From NCBI RefSeq assembly GCF_021134715.1, contig NC_060023.1:11718001-11782000 (forward strand): DNA of 64,000 bases, read 5' to 3'. Numbering within the stretch: the stretch's first letter is position 1; the number at the start of each line of letters is the position of its first letter. The translations under genes were made by a program, and so were the position numbers. The notes below the pieces were generated by a model. It saw nothing but the letters and a program-made list of their open reading frames with translations, ran no database searches and had not been told where the DNA came from. This document shows, piece after piece, positions 34,854-48,303 of this stretch. The stretch comes from Daphnia pulex. Lineage: Eukaryota > Arthropoda > Branchiopoda > Diplostraca > Daphniidae.

Positions 34854-35971
34854 GGCATAGTAATCGTCAGTTATCACTAAATATTTCAAAAAAATAACTG
34901 CCGATAAATGTTAAAAGACATGTGCAAAGTTTCTGAAACTGACTGTTTTGACAGCTGCAAATTTTCAAAAAGCCATCTAGCGTTGGAAAAAATAAACTTC
35001 AATGTTAAACTTTGTTGGCGCGTAAGAAAGGCCTGATTTTGGAAACTACTACACAGACAGAGTCTAACTCAACTAGACTATTGTAGATAACCTACGAAAA
35101 TAAGTCAAATGTTGGGTACCTGGGCATAATCCCGTGGTGAATGATGACAGGTGTGTCACAGCGGGCGGAAGCGAACACTGAAGTAATTTAATTCGCCAAT
35201 GAAGCACAAGAAGCAGCGTACGTCGTGAAGATAAGGACCCAGACGTTGGTAGAAGTCCTTCTTCTTTCATGGACAAAAACCAGCGTTGGCTCAGGACTCA
35301 CGATTCCATGAAGAATCTGCGTTGTAGATTGAAACTGGCGGCCGACTCGCGATCTCAGAGGACGTCATAAATAGTTCTGTAAAAATGAGTTGGGAATTAA
35401 AAGGAAGCTTAAACAAAATTAACTCATAGTAGCATGGTAAAAGGTGATAATGATGTTTACCTTTATCATTTCGTTGACGAATTCAAAAAGACATTTGACT
35501 TTCATCAAGCAGATCTGGAAATGTACTAAATACACCTCTTCATGTACATTCACTGAAACTGGAACTCTAAGTAGCAATGGGATAAGGAAAATTGTCTTTA
35601 TTATTTACAAATTTACACAAATTATATATGAAAAACAAAACTCTACCTATCTCTCAGCTGGGTTGCCTTCTGAGCGGCTGCAGAAACAGTTGTACACTCG
35701 ACAAACATTCTGACAACACTTGCAAGATTCAGAAAAGATCCTATGGTCCATAGCACAAGAACTTTGTCTAATTCCACTGTATGTAGGCTTTAAATATGAG
35801 TTTCAGGCTTTTGACAGCATAAGGATCTAGTGGATGGAAAGTGACTGAGCACTAAGTCAACTTGTTGGAATGATGGACTGACTTTCTAGAATTTGAAGAA
35901 ATGGATGTAATATATACAAAATAAGGAAACTAGGTCAAAATAAACCTACTTGAGTATTCGAAATCACAGAA

Positions 35972-36142
35972 AAATAAGTATACAAATTACAATAGCAACA
36001 ATTTGTTTCGCCAAGTTACATGATGCAGGCTGTATGACAAAATTAACTGTAGACAGTGGCATCTAGCGGTCAGTAAAGAAGGGTTGCTGACAGTTGAACT
36101 CCAAAGAGCAAAGACAGAAGAACTCCACCGACAATAGAACCC
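35972..36142. other. Palindrome spacer
   Basis: About 171 bp between the two arms; I see no matching arm sequence in it. A real spacer, rather than a perfect join, argues against a simple artificial fold of one read. Confidence 0.7.
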
Positions 36143-37160
36143 TTCTGTGATTCCGAATACTCAATTGAACTTCGTTTGTGTAGGTTTATTTTGACCTAGT
36201 TTCCTTATTTGACTCATATTTGAAGCCTGCATACAGTGGAATTAGACAAAAGGTCTTGTGCATGAACCATGGATCTTTTCTGAATCTTGCAAGTGTAACC
36301 TGTGTCAGATTGTTTGTCGAGTGTACAACTGTTTCTACAGCCGCTCAGAAGGCAACCCAGCTGAAAGATAGGTAGAGTTTTGTTTTTCATGTGTAAATTT
36401 GTAAATAATATAAATAATTTTCCTTATCCAATTGCTAATTACAGTTCCAGTTTCAGTGAATGTACACGAAGAGTGTGAGTGCATTTAGTACATTTCCAGA
36501 TCTGCTTGATCAAAGTCTAATGTCTTTCTGAATTCGTCACCCAAATGATAAAGGTAAACATCATTATCACCTTTTACCATGCTACTATGAGTTAATTTTG
36601 TTTAAGCTTCCTTTTAATTCCCAACTTATTTTTACAGAAATATTTATGACGTCCTCTGAGATCGCGAGTCGGCCGCCAGTTTCAATCTACAACGCAGTTT
36701 CTTCATGGATCGTGAGTCCTGAACCAGCGCTGGTTTTTGTCCATGACAGAAGAAGGACTTCTACCAACGTTCGGGTCCTTATCTTCACCACGTACGCTGC
36801 TTCTTGTGCTTCATTGGCGAATTAAATAACTTCAGTGTTCGCTTCCGCCCGCTGTGACACACCTGTCATCATTCACCACGGGATTATGCCCAGGTACCCA
36901 ACATTTGATTTATTTTCGTAGGTTATCTACCAATAGTCTAGTTGAGTTAGACTCTGTCTTGTGTAGTAGTTTCCAAAATCAGGCCTTTCTTACGCGCCAA
37001 CGAAGTTTAACATTGAAGTTTCTTTTTTCCAACGCTAGATGGCTTTTTGAAAATTTGAAGCTGTCAAAACAGTCAGTTTCAGAAACTTTGCACATGTCTT
37101 TTAACATTTATCGGCAGTTATTTTTTTGAAATATTTAGTGATAACTGACGATTACTATGC

Positions 37161-37556
37161 CAGCAACAAAGCTCACTTGTTAAATTTTCGATATTTTGTT
37201 TTTTTTTTCTACTTCCGGTTTGCTCATTTCAGTCTGCAGTTCAGTAAATATTCATTTGAGGAGCAAAAGAACCACATATTCGTGATCCTCGTAAAATTTG
37301 TGGTAAAGTTCATGTTATCTTTTTTACGTTTTCGTACTTCCGGTTTCGAAAATTTTCCTGAACTATAGTTCAGGAAAATTCTCGATTTTGGCCAAATTTT
37401 GGATTTCGTTTAAATCACACCTAATCGACCCCAAATTTCATGGAGATCACGAATATGTGGTTTAATTTGATGACAGCTCAATGGTTGAGGCGCTGTGGTT
37501 ACTTCCGGTCTACTTCCGGAATTTTTTTTTTTAGACTAGCAAGTGAGCTTTGTTAT
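37161..37556. mobile_element. Small fold-back element (right arm)
   Basis: Mirror copy of the element at 34,465-34,853, with the same outer ends and central TTTTCCTGAACTATAGTTCA palindrome. It shows small differences from the left copy. Confidence 0.7.
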
Positions 37557-37896
37557 GTGTACAGTTCTCAATATTCTTAGGTAGATTTTAAGCAATTTAA
37601 AGCGCGCCTTTGAAGTTTTGAGCAAAAAAAACAGATCAATGATCCCATATGTATTATGTGACTATTATATAACTGTTATTGGCATGTCACTTAATAAGAA
37701 TTGTTTGTCTTGATTCAGGTAATGCAGAGGAGACGTCGAGAAGATGGATTTTCCCATCTTTAACAATCGTCACCGGTCTCCGTCGGACGTTGCCCCTGCT
37801 CCTGGTGCGAACGAAACTCGGTGAAATCGCGACCGACACCGAGACTCGTCATCAACGTGGATCATCGTATTGTTGGTATTATTGTGTTAGTGTTAG

Positions 37897-38167
37897 TTAA
37901 CCCGTTGGCTGCCACACCTTTGTTCTCCACTGCACGGGCCGCGCTGTTCGGTCTCGTGGTTTAAAAGCCGCGGGGCCGGGGAGTCGCCAAGCCCAAACTT
38001 TGCCGCAAGGCAAGCCTGTTAAAAGGCAATGCACCTTAGTCCTCCCCTTGTCAGCACGGACTTGTCAGCAATGGCAAGTCCCACTTGGTCATGGATCCTT
38101 CAGACGTGGCACGTAGATTAGTAGAAAGCAACCTACGGGTTGTATGGCGTGGCAGCCAACGGGTTAA
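37897..38167. mobile_element. piggyBac-type MITE (right arm)
   Basis: Mirror copy of the left-arm MITE, with the same TTAA sites and CCC/GGG ends. Its mirror position shows that the insertion predates the palindrome or was copied by conversion. Confidence 0.9.
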
Positions 38168-38642
38168 CTCAAGTGTATGTATGTTTGTATATGTGTATGT
38201 GACTGTAAAATGTGGTGGAATTGTGGGTGGAGGTGGGACAATATAACACAATTCTTTTTATAAGTTTTTTGTTCATTGTCTTTTAGTTAACATCAAATCT
38301 TGTTTAGGAATTATCTCAACTTCAAAGTCTTTCATTTATACCAAAATCAGCCACTTCCCTTTAACAGATCCAACAGTTACAAGTTTGTTCGTAACTTACC
38401 CTTGAAATATCATCGTTAAACCGCTAGAACATGTCCGTATGTAGAGTGACTATGGCAGTAATCACCTTTGAAACATGAAACAACATTGACAGGCTTGAAG
38501 TTACTACCAAAGTCTTGCAAAAGAATTACCCGCATTAAAATTTTTATTTACTCATTTAAGATCAACAATTACTCCCAGTGACCAATGATTATGAAAAGAC
38601 AACCGACGAATAATAATAAACTCAAATAGTCGGCTCTGGCAT

Positions 38643-39739
38643 TAAGGAAGCTCCATGTAGTAAGTTGCGGAAGCGTAGTTTATGGTGTAATAGTCGGCTG
38701 CCTTAGTGGTGTAATAACTCGGGACAGAGTAATACTTCGGTGCAGTAGGTGGTAGTAGCGTAAGTAGTGATGTAACTCGGTTGCCTTGGTGGTGTCGTAT
38801 CTGGGAGAAAGCGCAGGTTGTAGTGTAGTAAACTGGAGCATCGGTTTAGTAATCCGGTTCAACGTGGTACGAATTATCGGCTCCCTTCGTGGTGTAGTAC
38901 TCGGCTCCCTTCGTGGTGTAGTACTCGGCTCCCTTCGTGGTGTAGTACTCGGCTCCCTTCGTGGTGTAGTACTCGGCTCCCTTCGTGGTGTAGTACTCGG
39001 CTCCCTTCGTGGTGTAGTACTCGGCTCCCTTCGTGGTGTAGTACTCGGCTCCCTTCGTGGTGTAGTACTCGGCTTCCTTCGTGGTGTAAGCTGGGGCAAC
39101 GTAGATTGTAGTGCAGTACTTGGGCGTTTCGGTGATGTAACAAGTTAGATCCTCGGTGTAGTAGCTGGGAACAGAATAGTACATGGGAGCATTAGTATAG
39201 TTAGATGAGGCATCGGTAGGTTTTAGTTTAATACTTAGAGCCTTGGTGGTGTAGTATTTAGGGGCCTCGGGAAATAGATGTTCCGTATGTTGACTTCGTT
39301 GTGTAGTAAAGCGGCGGCGTTGCGGTTTGGTACCACCATACCCAGAAGACACCGGTACTCCCGTAGCCTCCCCAGCCATCAACGATACAACACCCAGCAG
39401 CAGCACGACCCATAGTCAACTAGACAAAAAATAATTTAACATTAATTATTAGTTAGAACTAGTAAATTAACGAATAGAAAAATATGGAATGATTCACAAC
39501 TCCATGTTAAAAACAAACAGAATATTTACCCATGTTTTAAGATGGAGCAGAGTATGTTGCAGTACGATTTTCTCTCGTGGTCGACATCAACGATGCAACA
39601 CCCAACTGCAGCCCGGCGTCATAGTTAACTGTACAATAAACGATTTAAAAATTAATTTTCGAATACAACTAGTCATTTCAACAACTAACATAAGATAGAA
39701 TTCATTCACGACTCGAATTAAAATTGATTATTTACCCAT
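38643..39739 (-). CDS. Tyr-Thr-Lys repeat protein, right copy (possibly decayed)
   Basis: Inverted twin of the gene at 32,278-33,374. The main frame (38,846-39,406) is identical in length and translation, including eight EYYTTKGA repeats (38,879-39,070), the early stop and the out-of-frame tail. The core promoter is also copied (39,822-39,857). Because both copies share the same irregular start and tail, these features predate the duplication or have been homogenised. The two genes are transcribed toward each other across the centre of the palindrome. Confidence 0.6.
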
Positions 39740-42025
39740 GATTGCGAACTGATAATGAGATGAAGAAGGCAGTTGGAGACCAATAGTGCTGCAGTTGTTC
39801 CCGTGTCGGAGACGCTAACTCGACTGATCACTGTGGCCTTTTCTCTCTCCTTTTATACGACTTTTTCTCACCCTTACCTCTCAACTCAAGCCTTGCGGCA
39901 ATTGTTCCTACTTCTAATGAAGCAACACGTGTCGTTCTCACCCAACCTCTACACCACTGCATGAAAGTTTTATCATTTTTACGTAATGATCTCCGTGACC
40001 TTCGAAAGTGAAGGACATGCAAACTGGCCTCTTCCTTCTGCAGGTTGACGTTGCCGGGGATGGGTCTACAACAAACAATATCAAATTAATACCGGCTTAA
40101 AACTCACTTTATCCAAATTGACATTTACTTAAATTGACTCGTTTCTTCGATGAATGAATAAATCTTCCATTTCGAACCACTTTTTTTTTGAAAATATTCT
40201 CCAGAACGTCTCCCTTTAAAATTAAGAAAATTCAATATCTCATTTTATAGGAATTCGTCGCACTTCATAAAGGCTGTTGTCAATAGTCATTTCTATCGAA
40301 TTCAAGTCTAGAGTTAGCGGAAATTCTACTTTTCAAAATAATTTTATTCCTCAAATCGGAATTGGGCGATTGACAGATAGTTCTTTAACTATGCAGTTCC
40401 CATCAAATAAGACACCAATTGACGCCCTTCAGTGAGATCTAGTGTTTCAATACTCAAAAATTCCAAAAACACGCTTAAAATTTGTAACAAATTTTCCTAC
40501 TTACACACCTGAACGAATCTCCCACACCAACACGTCTGAAGGAATCTACAACAGCCTACGCCAGGAATTTGAACACGGGACTCCGGCGTAAGTGATACAA
40601 GCTAAACCAAAAAAAAGCTAATAATAAAACATAAAAAAATGTAACATTCTATCACTCTACCAGACAGGTATCCATTTAAAAATAGTTTCGAGTCCTTAGA
40701 TCGCCCAAAATGGAAGAATGAAAATGATGTAATGGTTGTGGCAACTGTTTGCTGATTCCAAATGTCCCGTGTTCAATTCTTACTCCTTTCACATGTCCGA
40801 CTGCACCTTCTTGTTGTCTCCCACTGTTCCCATGTCTGTGTGTAAAATATAATCTACTAACACAATTACTACCTCAATCTTAAAATATCTACTAAAACTT
40901 ATGCACTGTAGCAATTATAGCTTTTCAAGTTCATTGTTAAAGAAGAGCGTTGTTTATTACATCGAGCATTTGCTGGTTTTGTGAGAGGTTGACCAACAAA
41001 TGCTGATCTTTTGACGACAGACACGCCACACTCTGTTGGAACAGACCAAACAGTTATCTAACGACCAGTGAAAATTGGACAACTAAACTTTTCGACCTCA
41101 CCGATGAGCGGTTATTTTCTTATTGTTTCCTATCCTTACCGCTGACTCAAGAGGAACGACACATTTCCCTTAAATGAATTTGGCGAAATCTTAAAAGTTA
41201 ATAACCGGCAGGAAAAGGAAGTGTGTACAGTCGTCCTATCAGGCTCTGATGTTTGCACCTTGATCATCAGAGTGAACATCACGCGAACACTTTTCCCAAC
41301 GAGATCTATTAGATTACTATTTTTAAAACGCTCAATTTCAAGAACTACACGGCAGTTTGGAGTTGAAGCTACTTAAAAACGAGGAAGAGTGGAAGACAAG
41401 TGAAGATACAAATGGAAGGGCCTAGCATCTGTCGGTCGATACGCGAAAGACGACGATCGTATTAAAATCAGTCAATAAGTAAAATAACTTGACTGAAATT
41501 CACAACGAAGATAGTGTTGCCTAATCTAATTTACCACTAAAGAGTTAAAAGCTTAATAAATTAATAATACAGGTAAGATAAAAAAAGAACGTACTTTGTC
41601 ACAGTTTAGACTGAATTGCTGCCAAGATTCTTCATTGAAGTCTGAATTTCTGAAAGAGAGTAGCTGTCAAGTTTTCCCATGAAGGTAGCAAGGGTAACTG
41701 ACAACTCACCAGTGTTGTTCATTGGATTGATGAAAAGAAACCGATGAAACCGAAAGAAAGACGGTAGCCCTCTTTTAGCAGATCTCCTGTTGAAAAATTT
41801 AAAAAGATAAAAATATCAGTAGCTATCTACTTGTAATAAAAAAAAGCACCGAAACCCTTACTGGAACCTGGCAAATCTTCAAACGACCATTCACATTGAC
41901 AATAAACAAAACCGAAAGGTCGCAAACAGGACCTGGAAAGACGCTCCAGTCGTCAACGTAATGGCAATCTATCCCGTGGGCTGCAAAAATAACGCTAGCT
42001 GCATGTAGTTAAGTCGAGACATGTC

Positions 42026-45000
42026 ATGTTAGAAAAATTTAAAGTTGTGTTTCCAACTTTGGAACATTTATTGCCGCAGAGAACGGCCTCGATACAGTAT
42101 CGATGTCGGAACGGTAGCGCTTTGATTCAAATCGATTCTGGAGTCAAATGGAGTGTAAGAAATAATCTATGACCACTGCAAATAATAAAAATATATAATT
42201 ATCCAATTTATACCTATAACTAATATCAGTTAAAGGAAACAAAGTCAACATTTGAACAGTGTTTCACTCAAACACATTTTCACGAAGCAGTGGATGACAC
42301 AAATTTATCCTGTCAAAAGTTTTAGGGTTTCTATGTAACAAACCGTTGAATGCTGAATTTAAACTTCGGCCATTGAAGAGTTACAGCATACCTGTGCCAT
42401 CGCTATAGTGATATGCAGTATTTTATCGTGCTAGAACAGATAAAGATTAATAAATTTTCCATCCATTCCCAGCCTTTCAAACACTGTTTTCTTCAATACC
42501 TGATTAATTGTTTGTATAGATAGAACGATGACGAGCTGAGAAGACAAATTTCATTAATCAATATAGAACAAGTTAGTTTTTTAAAATGAAAACATGCATA
42601 CAATCAAAGGTTGCAATAGCCTTACCCAATAATCTTGTGGCTCGTGTTATAGAAGATTGTTGGCTTGTGTATCAGCAGAGTCAAAAGATTTTAAAGTTAT
42701 CAAACTCTATTTTTATGTCCGGTGAACCCTTGGCTGCTTGCTGACGATCCCGCAGTCACCGGAACCAACGTCGATATATCCAGTGGCCACAATTTGTCTT
42801 CAACAGTGATATATTTAGGCCTGATGTGGAAATATGGTCAGTGTCAGTGTTGATACACATATAGTATTCAGATGGGAATTCCTACTATTTCGGGCAAAAC
42901 ATTTTGTGTACCTTCAGCAGTGGTTCAGGTTGGGTGTGTCAGACACTGAATGCTCGAGTTCACTTCCCACTGGATTCGGTAAGCAGTGCCAATAAAGATG
43001 AAGAAAAATAGCCTATACTTGCAGTTTTATTTGTGGTGAATGAAATGATGGTGATTAACTCACAGAATTAAATTTTCTTGTAACAAAAAATCCTTTCAAC
43101 GTGGATATTGAAATTCCTGATGCAACATGTAAACCAAACCATTTATGCCTAGCGACTTGTTCTGATGAGGGAATCCAGTTTAACAGCTACTGCAACATAT
43201 GGTACCATCCAACTACATGAGACAGGCGCACTGGGTTACATTACGGTAGAATCTGTCCACGGCTACGTGAGAGTTGTTCATGTGGGATTCGGATTCGGTC
43301 ATCCAGACAAAAGATTTACGCAAATGACAAGTCGTGGGAACCACAGGCATGTCCAGCGGTAGCACACTATACATATAATTAAGCTGGTTGGTAGCAATCA
43401 ATCTACATTGGATTGAGCAAATGCAAGCGAAAATAATCGACATAATGCAGATGATCAACACACAATTACCAACCTGATGGAGCGAGAAGAATTGCATATT
43501 CTGATGCCATCTTTTCCCGTGCAGATTTCAGTGTAGTAGATGTCCTAGGTCTAAACTCTTTGACCCGATTGCTTTCCTTTGTTGCCTTATCTTAAGTTGG
43601 TCACACACTAACTCTTCCGGTCAAGCTGCCGTTTTCCTTTCACTGAAATTTCGAAAACTTTAACAAATATACCTTCACCTTGTTAATATCATCTCGCTGA
43701 CAGTTTGATTGCTTTACCATGAGATATGGCTCGAATTGCAATCCTTCAGTCCTTTGTGAAAAATTCCATCGTCAGCAGGAGGAGATGAACTGATGACTAA
43801 ACTCAGTAGGGCACAAGACAACAGCAAACGTGAAAGTGTGGAGAAGCGAATCGTCGGAGGGAGTACCATCTTATTTCGTTGATAACAGCAGCAAAACGTC
43901 GAGCCTTTTTCGTCGAAACGCGGTTAGTAATGGGAACCTACAAGAAAATCAAAACACGTTGCCATAGTAATTAAGCTTTGAAATCCACGAAAGAATTATG
44001 CATTTTCAATACTTGTATCTATTTGCCACCTTTTGTCGTTTTCTTCCTATTCAGAGCGACGAACGGCGACGATGAAACGACCTCAATAATAACCGATCAA
44101 ATATGGGAACATAAAGAGCTCCAATGAATTAGGCAGTAGGCAAATCGTGATTGGTTTTGGTAGGTAAAAATTCTCCCGCCAGCATAACGGACATGTACGT
44201 GTGCTTTTGCTTGCGTTACATTTTTTTTTTTAGTTCATGTCCATCAGCGTCATTTTTGGGCTGCTGTCACCAAATGGAAGAACAACATCTATTGTTAAAA
44301 TAATAAAATTGCATTAAAAAAAACTTTTGAATTTATGCAAACTAATTAGTTGAATAAGAACGGACATCGACATCAGTCCACAACATAAATAATTTCTTAA
44401 TTTAAAATTGTAATGGATTTTTAAAAATAATATCGTAGGCCTACAACTGCAACTGTTACGTGCTTTGGCCTTTTTCCTTCATGTATACATATGAAAATTG
44501 AAGAAATCCACATTACTCATTAAAACAATCACCCTTGGCCCTTGGCTATCAACGTAGAAAAATTCCTTTTAATCCTAAAAGATAATTTTTATTTTTCACT
44601 GTCTTACCGTATAGGGTCTTCTAATGTTTTCTTTCGCATCAACGTGAGAGGTCGCAAATTCCTGCACATTGAACAACACCACAAAACAGCTTGAACATCA
44701 TCTGGCTGATATAGCCTAGCGGCTGCCTAGCCTATGGAGTATGGACAAAAGAAGATTAAATAATCACACACAAATAAATGTCATTTAGAAAATATCAATA
44801 TAGTTGACAAAACTATGCAACAACTTTTACCAACTTAAAATTGTTCATGATGGTAGAAGGAAGGGATATTAAAACTTTTTTCTGGGATCGACCAATGTAG
44901 GAGGAAAGAAAATTAAACTTTTTTCTGGGTTCGACAAATGAAGAAAAACAAAGACATCAAACCTGAACAGCTAGACTTGTTGCTATTCAACTTAAAAGTA

Positions 45001-45904
45001 GCAAATTTGAGGATAGAGATGTAATTTTGTAATTTTGGTCAAAATAAAAACCAACTAATAAGATACACAGAATAATGTAACTGATAGCACTTACTTCTTT
45101 TCCATCACAGAGTAAATTTTTTTTGTGATTGATTGGTGTAATCTCGGAATTGGTGTACGTAATCGGTGTATTTCTGAGGTTTATACGTGAATAAGAAGAT
45201 GGGAACCCGTTCGCACATCTGCTATCGATTGAACAAAAGAAAAACGAGAGAAGTTCCGGAAATTCACTACGATGAAGTAATTCATATGATGAAACTAATA
45301 AATATGTTGAATTAAAAAGCTCTACAATGCTACAAAGTACAAACGCTTAACATGCTTTGGTCGTGAATTTTGACTTTCTAATTTCAAACTTTCATGCTTT
45401 CGATATGCTTCGGGATTTCGATCAACGCGACTCCTTTCACGCCTTTCACGCTTTCAGCATGCTTTCAGTTTCAGTTACTTTCAGAAAGAGGAATCTGCAG
45501 ACGAACTTTATTGAACAAGCGGCGTTGCCGGTTTAGAATAATGATTGGCCTGACGTGAACTAGGATGCGGTGCTGCCATCTGCCAATGTCGAAAAAAGAT
45601 TGTATTATTGTTTATTAGATTTTTTTATATAGCCATTAACAATTTTCCCATTACACATTAGCCAGTTATTTAATCGCATAAAAGAAATGCGAACTGTCTA
45701 ATATTATTACATATTATGCAACCGAAGTTATTATACACTTTGTCGATGAGTGTAGAGCATGAGGGTAGGGAAGTTCAAATTTCGCATTTTATTACATCAG
45801 ACGCAATGTTGAACACTTCCCAACACTTGTCCCAGACATTTTCTCTCATTCTTATTAATTAAGAAAATTCTTACGTGATTTTAATTCAAAGGATGAGAAA
45901 TAAT
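42026..45904. repeat. Segmental duplication, unit 1 flank
   Basis: This stretch matches 51,126-53,587 in direct orientation with many small indels (for example CACATTTTCACGAA near 42,277 and 51,358, and GATGCGGTGCTGCCATCTGCC near 45,570 and 53,260). Frames near 43,165-43,497 are short and unsupported. The unit runs on into the galactosyltransferase copy. About 1.4 kb is absent from the second unit. Confidence 0.7.
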
Positions 45905-47005
45905 TTAGTCCAGATTATCTTCCGTTAGTTCAACGACAACGTGAGTGTACAGGGGTTTCAATTGTGCGTCACTGGGACGGTATTTCAGATTAATAAGGCC
46001 ATCTGATTCGAAACGACGGTAACCATCATCAAAAAGCTTCGGTCGATTTGAATTGACATCAACCGATGGATCGTGATAGAGTGTTCTGTATCGCAAATGC
46101 TCGGCCGGAATGTTCGGCCGGGCGACGCTCATGTTGAGTCGCCGGATACGTCGATAAAAGTCGTCATCTTCCAATCCCAGTCCCCAAAAGGCGATCGAGT
46201 AACCGTTGGCACGGACGAAATCGACCGCCGAAATAGCAATGACTCCACCCCCGAAAAGGAACATTAACGACACTGGTCTGTTGGGATAAAATAGGAACAT
46301 CAAACATTTAGTTTTACAACAGATTTAATTCTAAAGTGATTACTTGTAATCGTGAATGTCGATAACGAAAGACATTTGACGTGGTCTGCCGACTTCCGGA
46401 CACGAATAAATATTGCGGTCATCTTCCGGCAAGATATCCACATCGTGAAAGATGAAACATTGGAACGTGTCAGAACGTTGGGCCTCAACGAAACATTTAA
46501 CAGCATGCCGCGGTTAAAAGGTAATCCATCTGTTGGTAATAATGCATCAATTATGACATAATGAATTGATTACCAACAGGTACCGGTCTGCTCGACAACG
46601 AAAATGGTGTAGTCGAGTTGCTGTCGCTGAAGGAACGGATGTATGTAGTGCAGGAAAACTGTCAAATGTTGACTGCGATTCCGGAAGGGCAGGATAATAG
46701 CCACTTTGTTCCGAGATTGGCAGTCCTTCGGTCTGTATGATCCGCCTTCAATCAATCCAGCACTCTTCATCTTGTTATGGAAGGCGTCCTGTTGAGAGTC
46801 TTCCAGCAGTTCCGGAATAATGAAAGACAAATCCATCCAGCCGACTATAACGAATATAATAAAAATTAACCGTTCCGTTGAATCGTTTTAAGATGAGATT
46901 ATACCTGAGAGTGGTGAAACGAGTGGACAGAGTGTCGACAAATTATTGCTGCGACCGCGATTCCCATAGGAACGGATGGGACTGCTGGCGGATAATTCGC
47001 TGGAT
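45905..47005 (-). pseudogene. Beta-1,4-galactosyltransferase pseudogene (GT7)
   Basis: Minus-strand twin of the gene at 53,588-54,796. Exons 2 (46,584-46,844), 3 (46,344-46,529) and 4 (45,905-46,277) keep their splice sites, but exon 3 is 4 bp shorter than in the twin, between LLNV and VEAQ, which throws the DVD metal-binding region out of frame. The membrane-anchor start of exon 1 is also gone: the stalk (about 46,905-47,005) is present but the upstream helix is replaced by AT-rich sequence. Exon 4 retains FGGGVIAISAVDF and FWGLGLEDDDFYRR. It looks recently inactivated unless an RNA-level correction or assembly error is involved. Confidence 0.8.
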
Positions 47006-48303
47006 ATGGGAAGATGATTTATTGATATATTATTGCTATGATTTATTGATTTATGTTTCGTTGCACTTCATGATTCGCCTGATGTAATATGAATCAAAAT
47101 GTAAATAAAGCTAAATCCTTAGCCAAATTGTTCGCTTGCCAGGGAAATCCCCGCTTTGCTTGTCAAGTGGACGACGGATATTAAAACCTCGTTTGCATTT
47201 TTCCCTCAAGTCTAAAATGAACGAAAAATCCCGAGCCGCAGATCTATTGAAAACATTGCATGTTTCACATCCCCTTTGGCCAAATGCTACTCTCGTCATG
47301 CTACCCAAAGGGCGTTTTCTTATACGTACTGTAAAATAATTACAATAAAAAAAAAGAGCGGTCGATTGTTTTTTTATTAGGTTTTAATCACAGCTAGAAT
47401 ATAGCCGTAAGTGAATCCGCGCTATCTATTCCGTTCCCGTACCACCGGCTAGTCACTTCAAAGATAAAATGAATAATGTTATTGTAGGTTTTCCGATGAA
47501 ACCAACGAAAATTCAAAATTGATATATAATATCCAATGGTAAATACAGCCTGTCGGGAGGAACTACCTTGCCCTTGAATCCAGTTCCCTTCATTATATTT
47601 ATAGATAGGCTTCAGTCCAATCCGCATTTATGTCTGCAAGTGCCGTAGAGGTCAGAAATGCTGAAAACTAAAAGGGAATTCCCCACTCGAAGATGATTGA
47701 TTATCACCTTGTAATCAGCATCTTCTCTCCTCAGATATACACACCTCTGTTACACTGCTGCAAACATTTCCCTTCTTAGAGGCGGCGTTACAATGGGTCG
47801 TTGGGTGCGTAGGCTATACTCTCAACCGGACTTTTGCACTATTTCCCTTCAGGCTTGGAACAGTGTCGGCAAAACAGCGAGAACCAACCGTTGAGCCTGG
47901 TTGAGCTTTGATGGAGAGTCAACTTTGGCCGAAAACATTGTGTTTCAAACTATTAATAGGCATTGAAGTGGCGACGAGAGCTGTTTCAAATATTGCAAGC
48001 TCCTTTAACACAAGCAAACTAGGCTGCAAATTTCCAACCATCTCGATCTCAAAATCTGAAAGCAGCTCAACAACCTTTATTTTTGTCATCAATAAGGTAA
48101 ACATTCATTCGACACATACAGCAGTAGAGTTTCTTGTTCATTTGATGCATCCCTTAATTTCTGAATTTAAATTCGACAAGGTAAATCACACACTTGACAC
48201 AAATTTCCGACATCGCTAACTATTTGCTTTGAAGTAAAAAACAAAATGTTTCCCCCCGTTATTTAATAGGTAGGCAAGATTGGCAGCTGATTTCAAAGCG
48301 AGA
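47006..48303. other. Intergenic stretch, no clear gene
   Basis: Short overlapping frames on both strands (for example near 47,111-47,339 and 47,908-48,219) have no recognisable domain. The last part is the 5' flank of the GT31 gene. Confidence 0.45.

Larger units (their letters stand above)
30009..35971. repeat. Left arm of 12-kb palindrome
   Basis: About 5.96 kb that recurs inverted at 36,143-42,025. Coordinates of matching points sum to 72,017 across at least 31,995-34,338, so that part has no net insertion or deletion; the sum becomes 72,034 at the outer edge and about 72,013 near 35,150. The arm contains the Tyr-rich gene, a piggyBac-type MITE and a fold-back element. The inner kilobase is more diverged than the middle, including about 100 bp present only in the left arm near 35,820-35,930. 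Confidence 0.95.
36143..42025. repeat. Right arm of 12-kb palindrome
   Basis: Inverted copy of 30,009-35,971, about 5.88 kb. Small differences from the left arm include the missing 100-bp block near the centre, an added AATTAAT-like stretch near 41,560 and single-base changes near the outer edge. The outer 1.3 kb also resembles 49,900-51,125 in direct orientation, so the right arm is continuous with the segmental duplication that carries the galactosyltransferase genes. Confidence 0.95.

Noticed and set aside
43165-43497. Small membrane protein gene in duplication unit 1
   Set aside because: The frame with a hydrophobic stretch is not preserved in the matching part of unit 2 and has no supporting splice or promoter signals.
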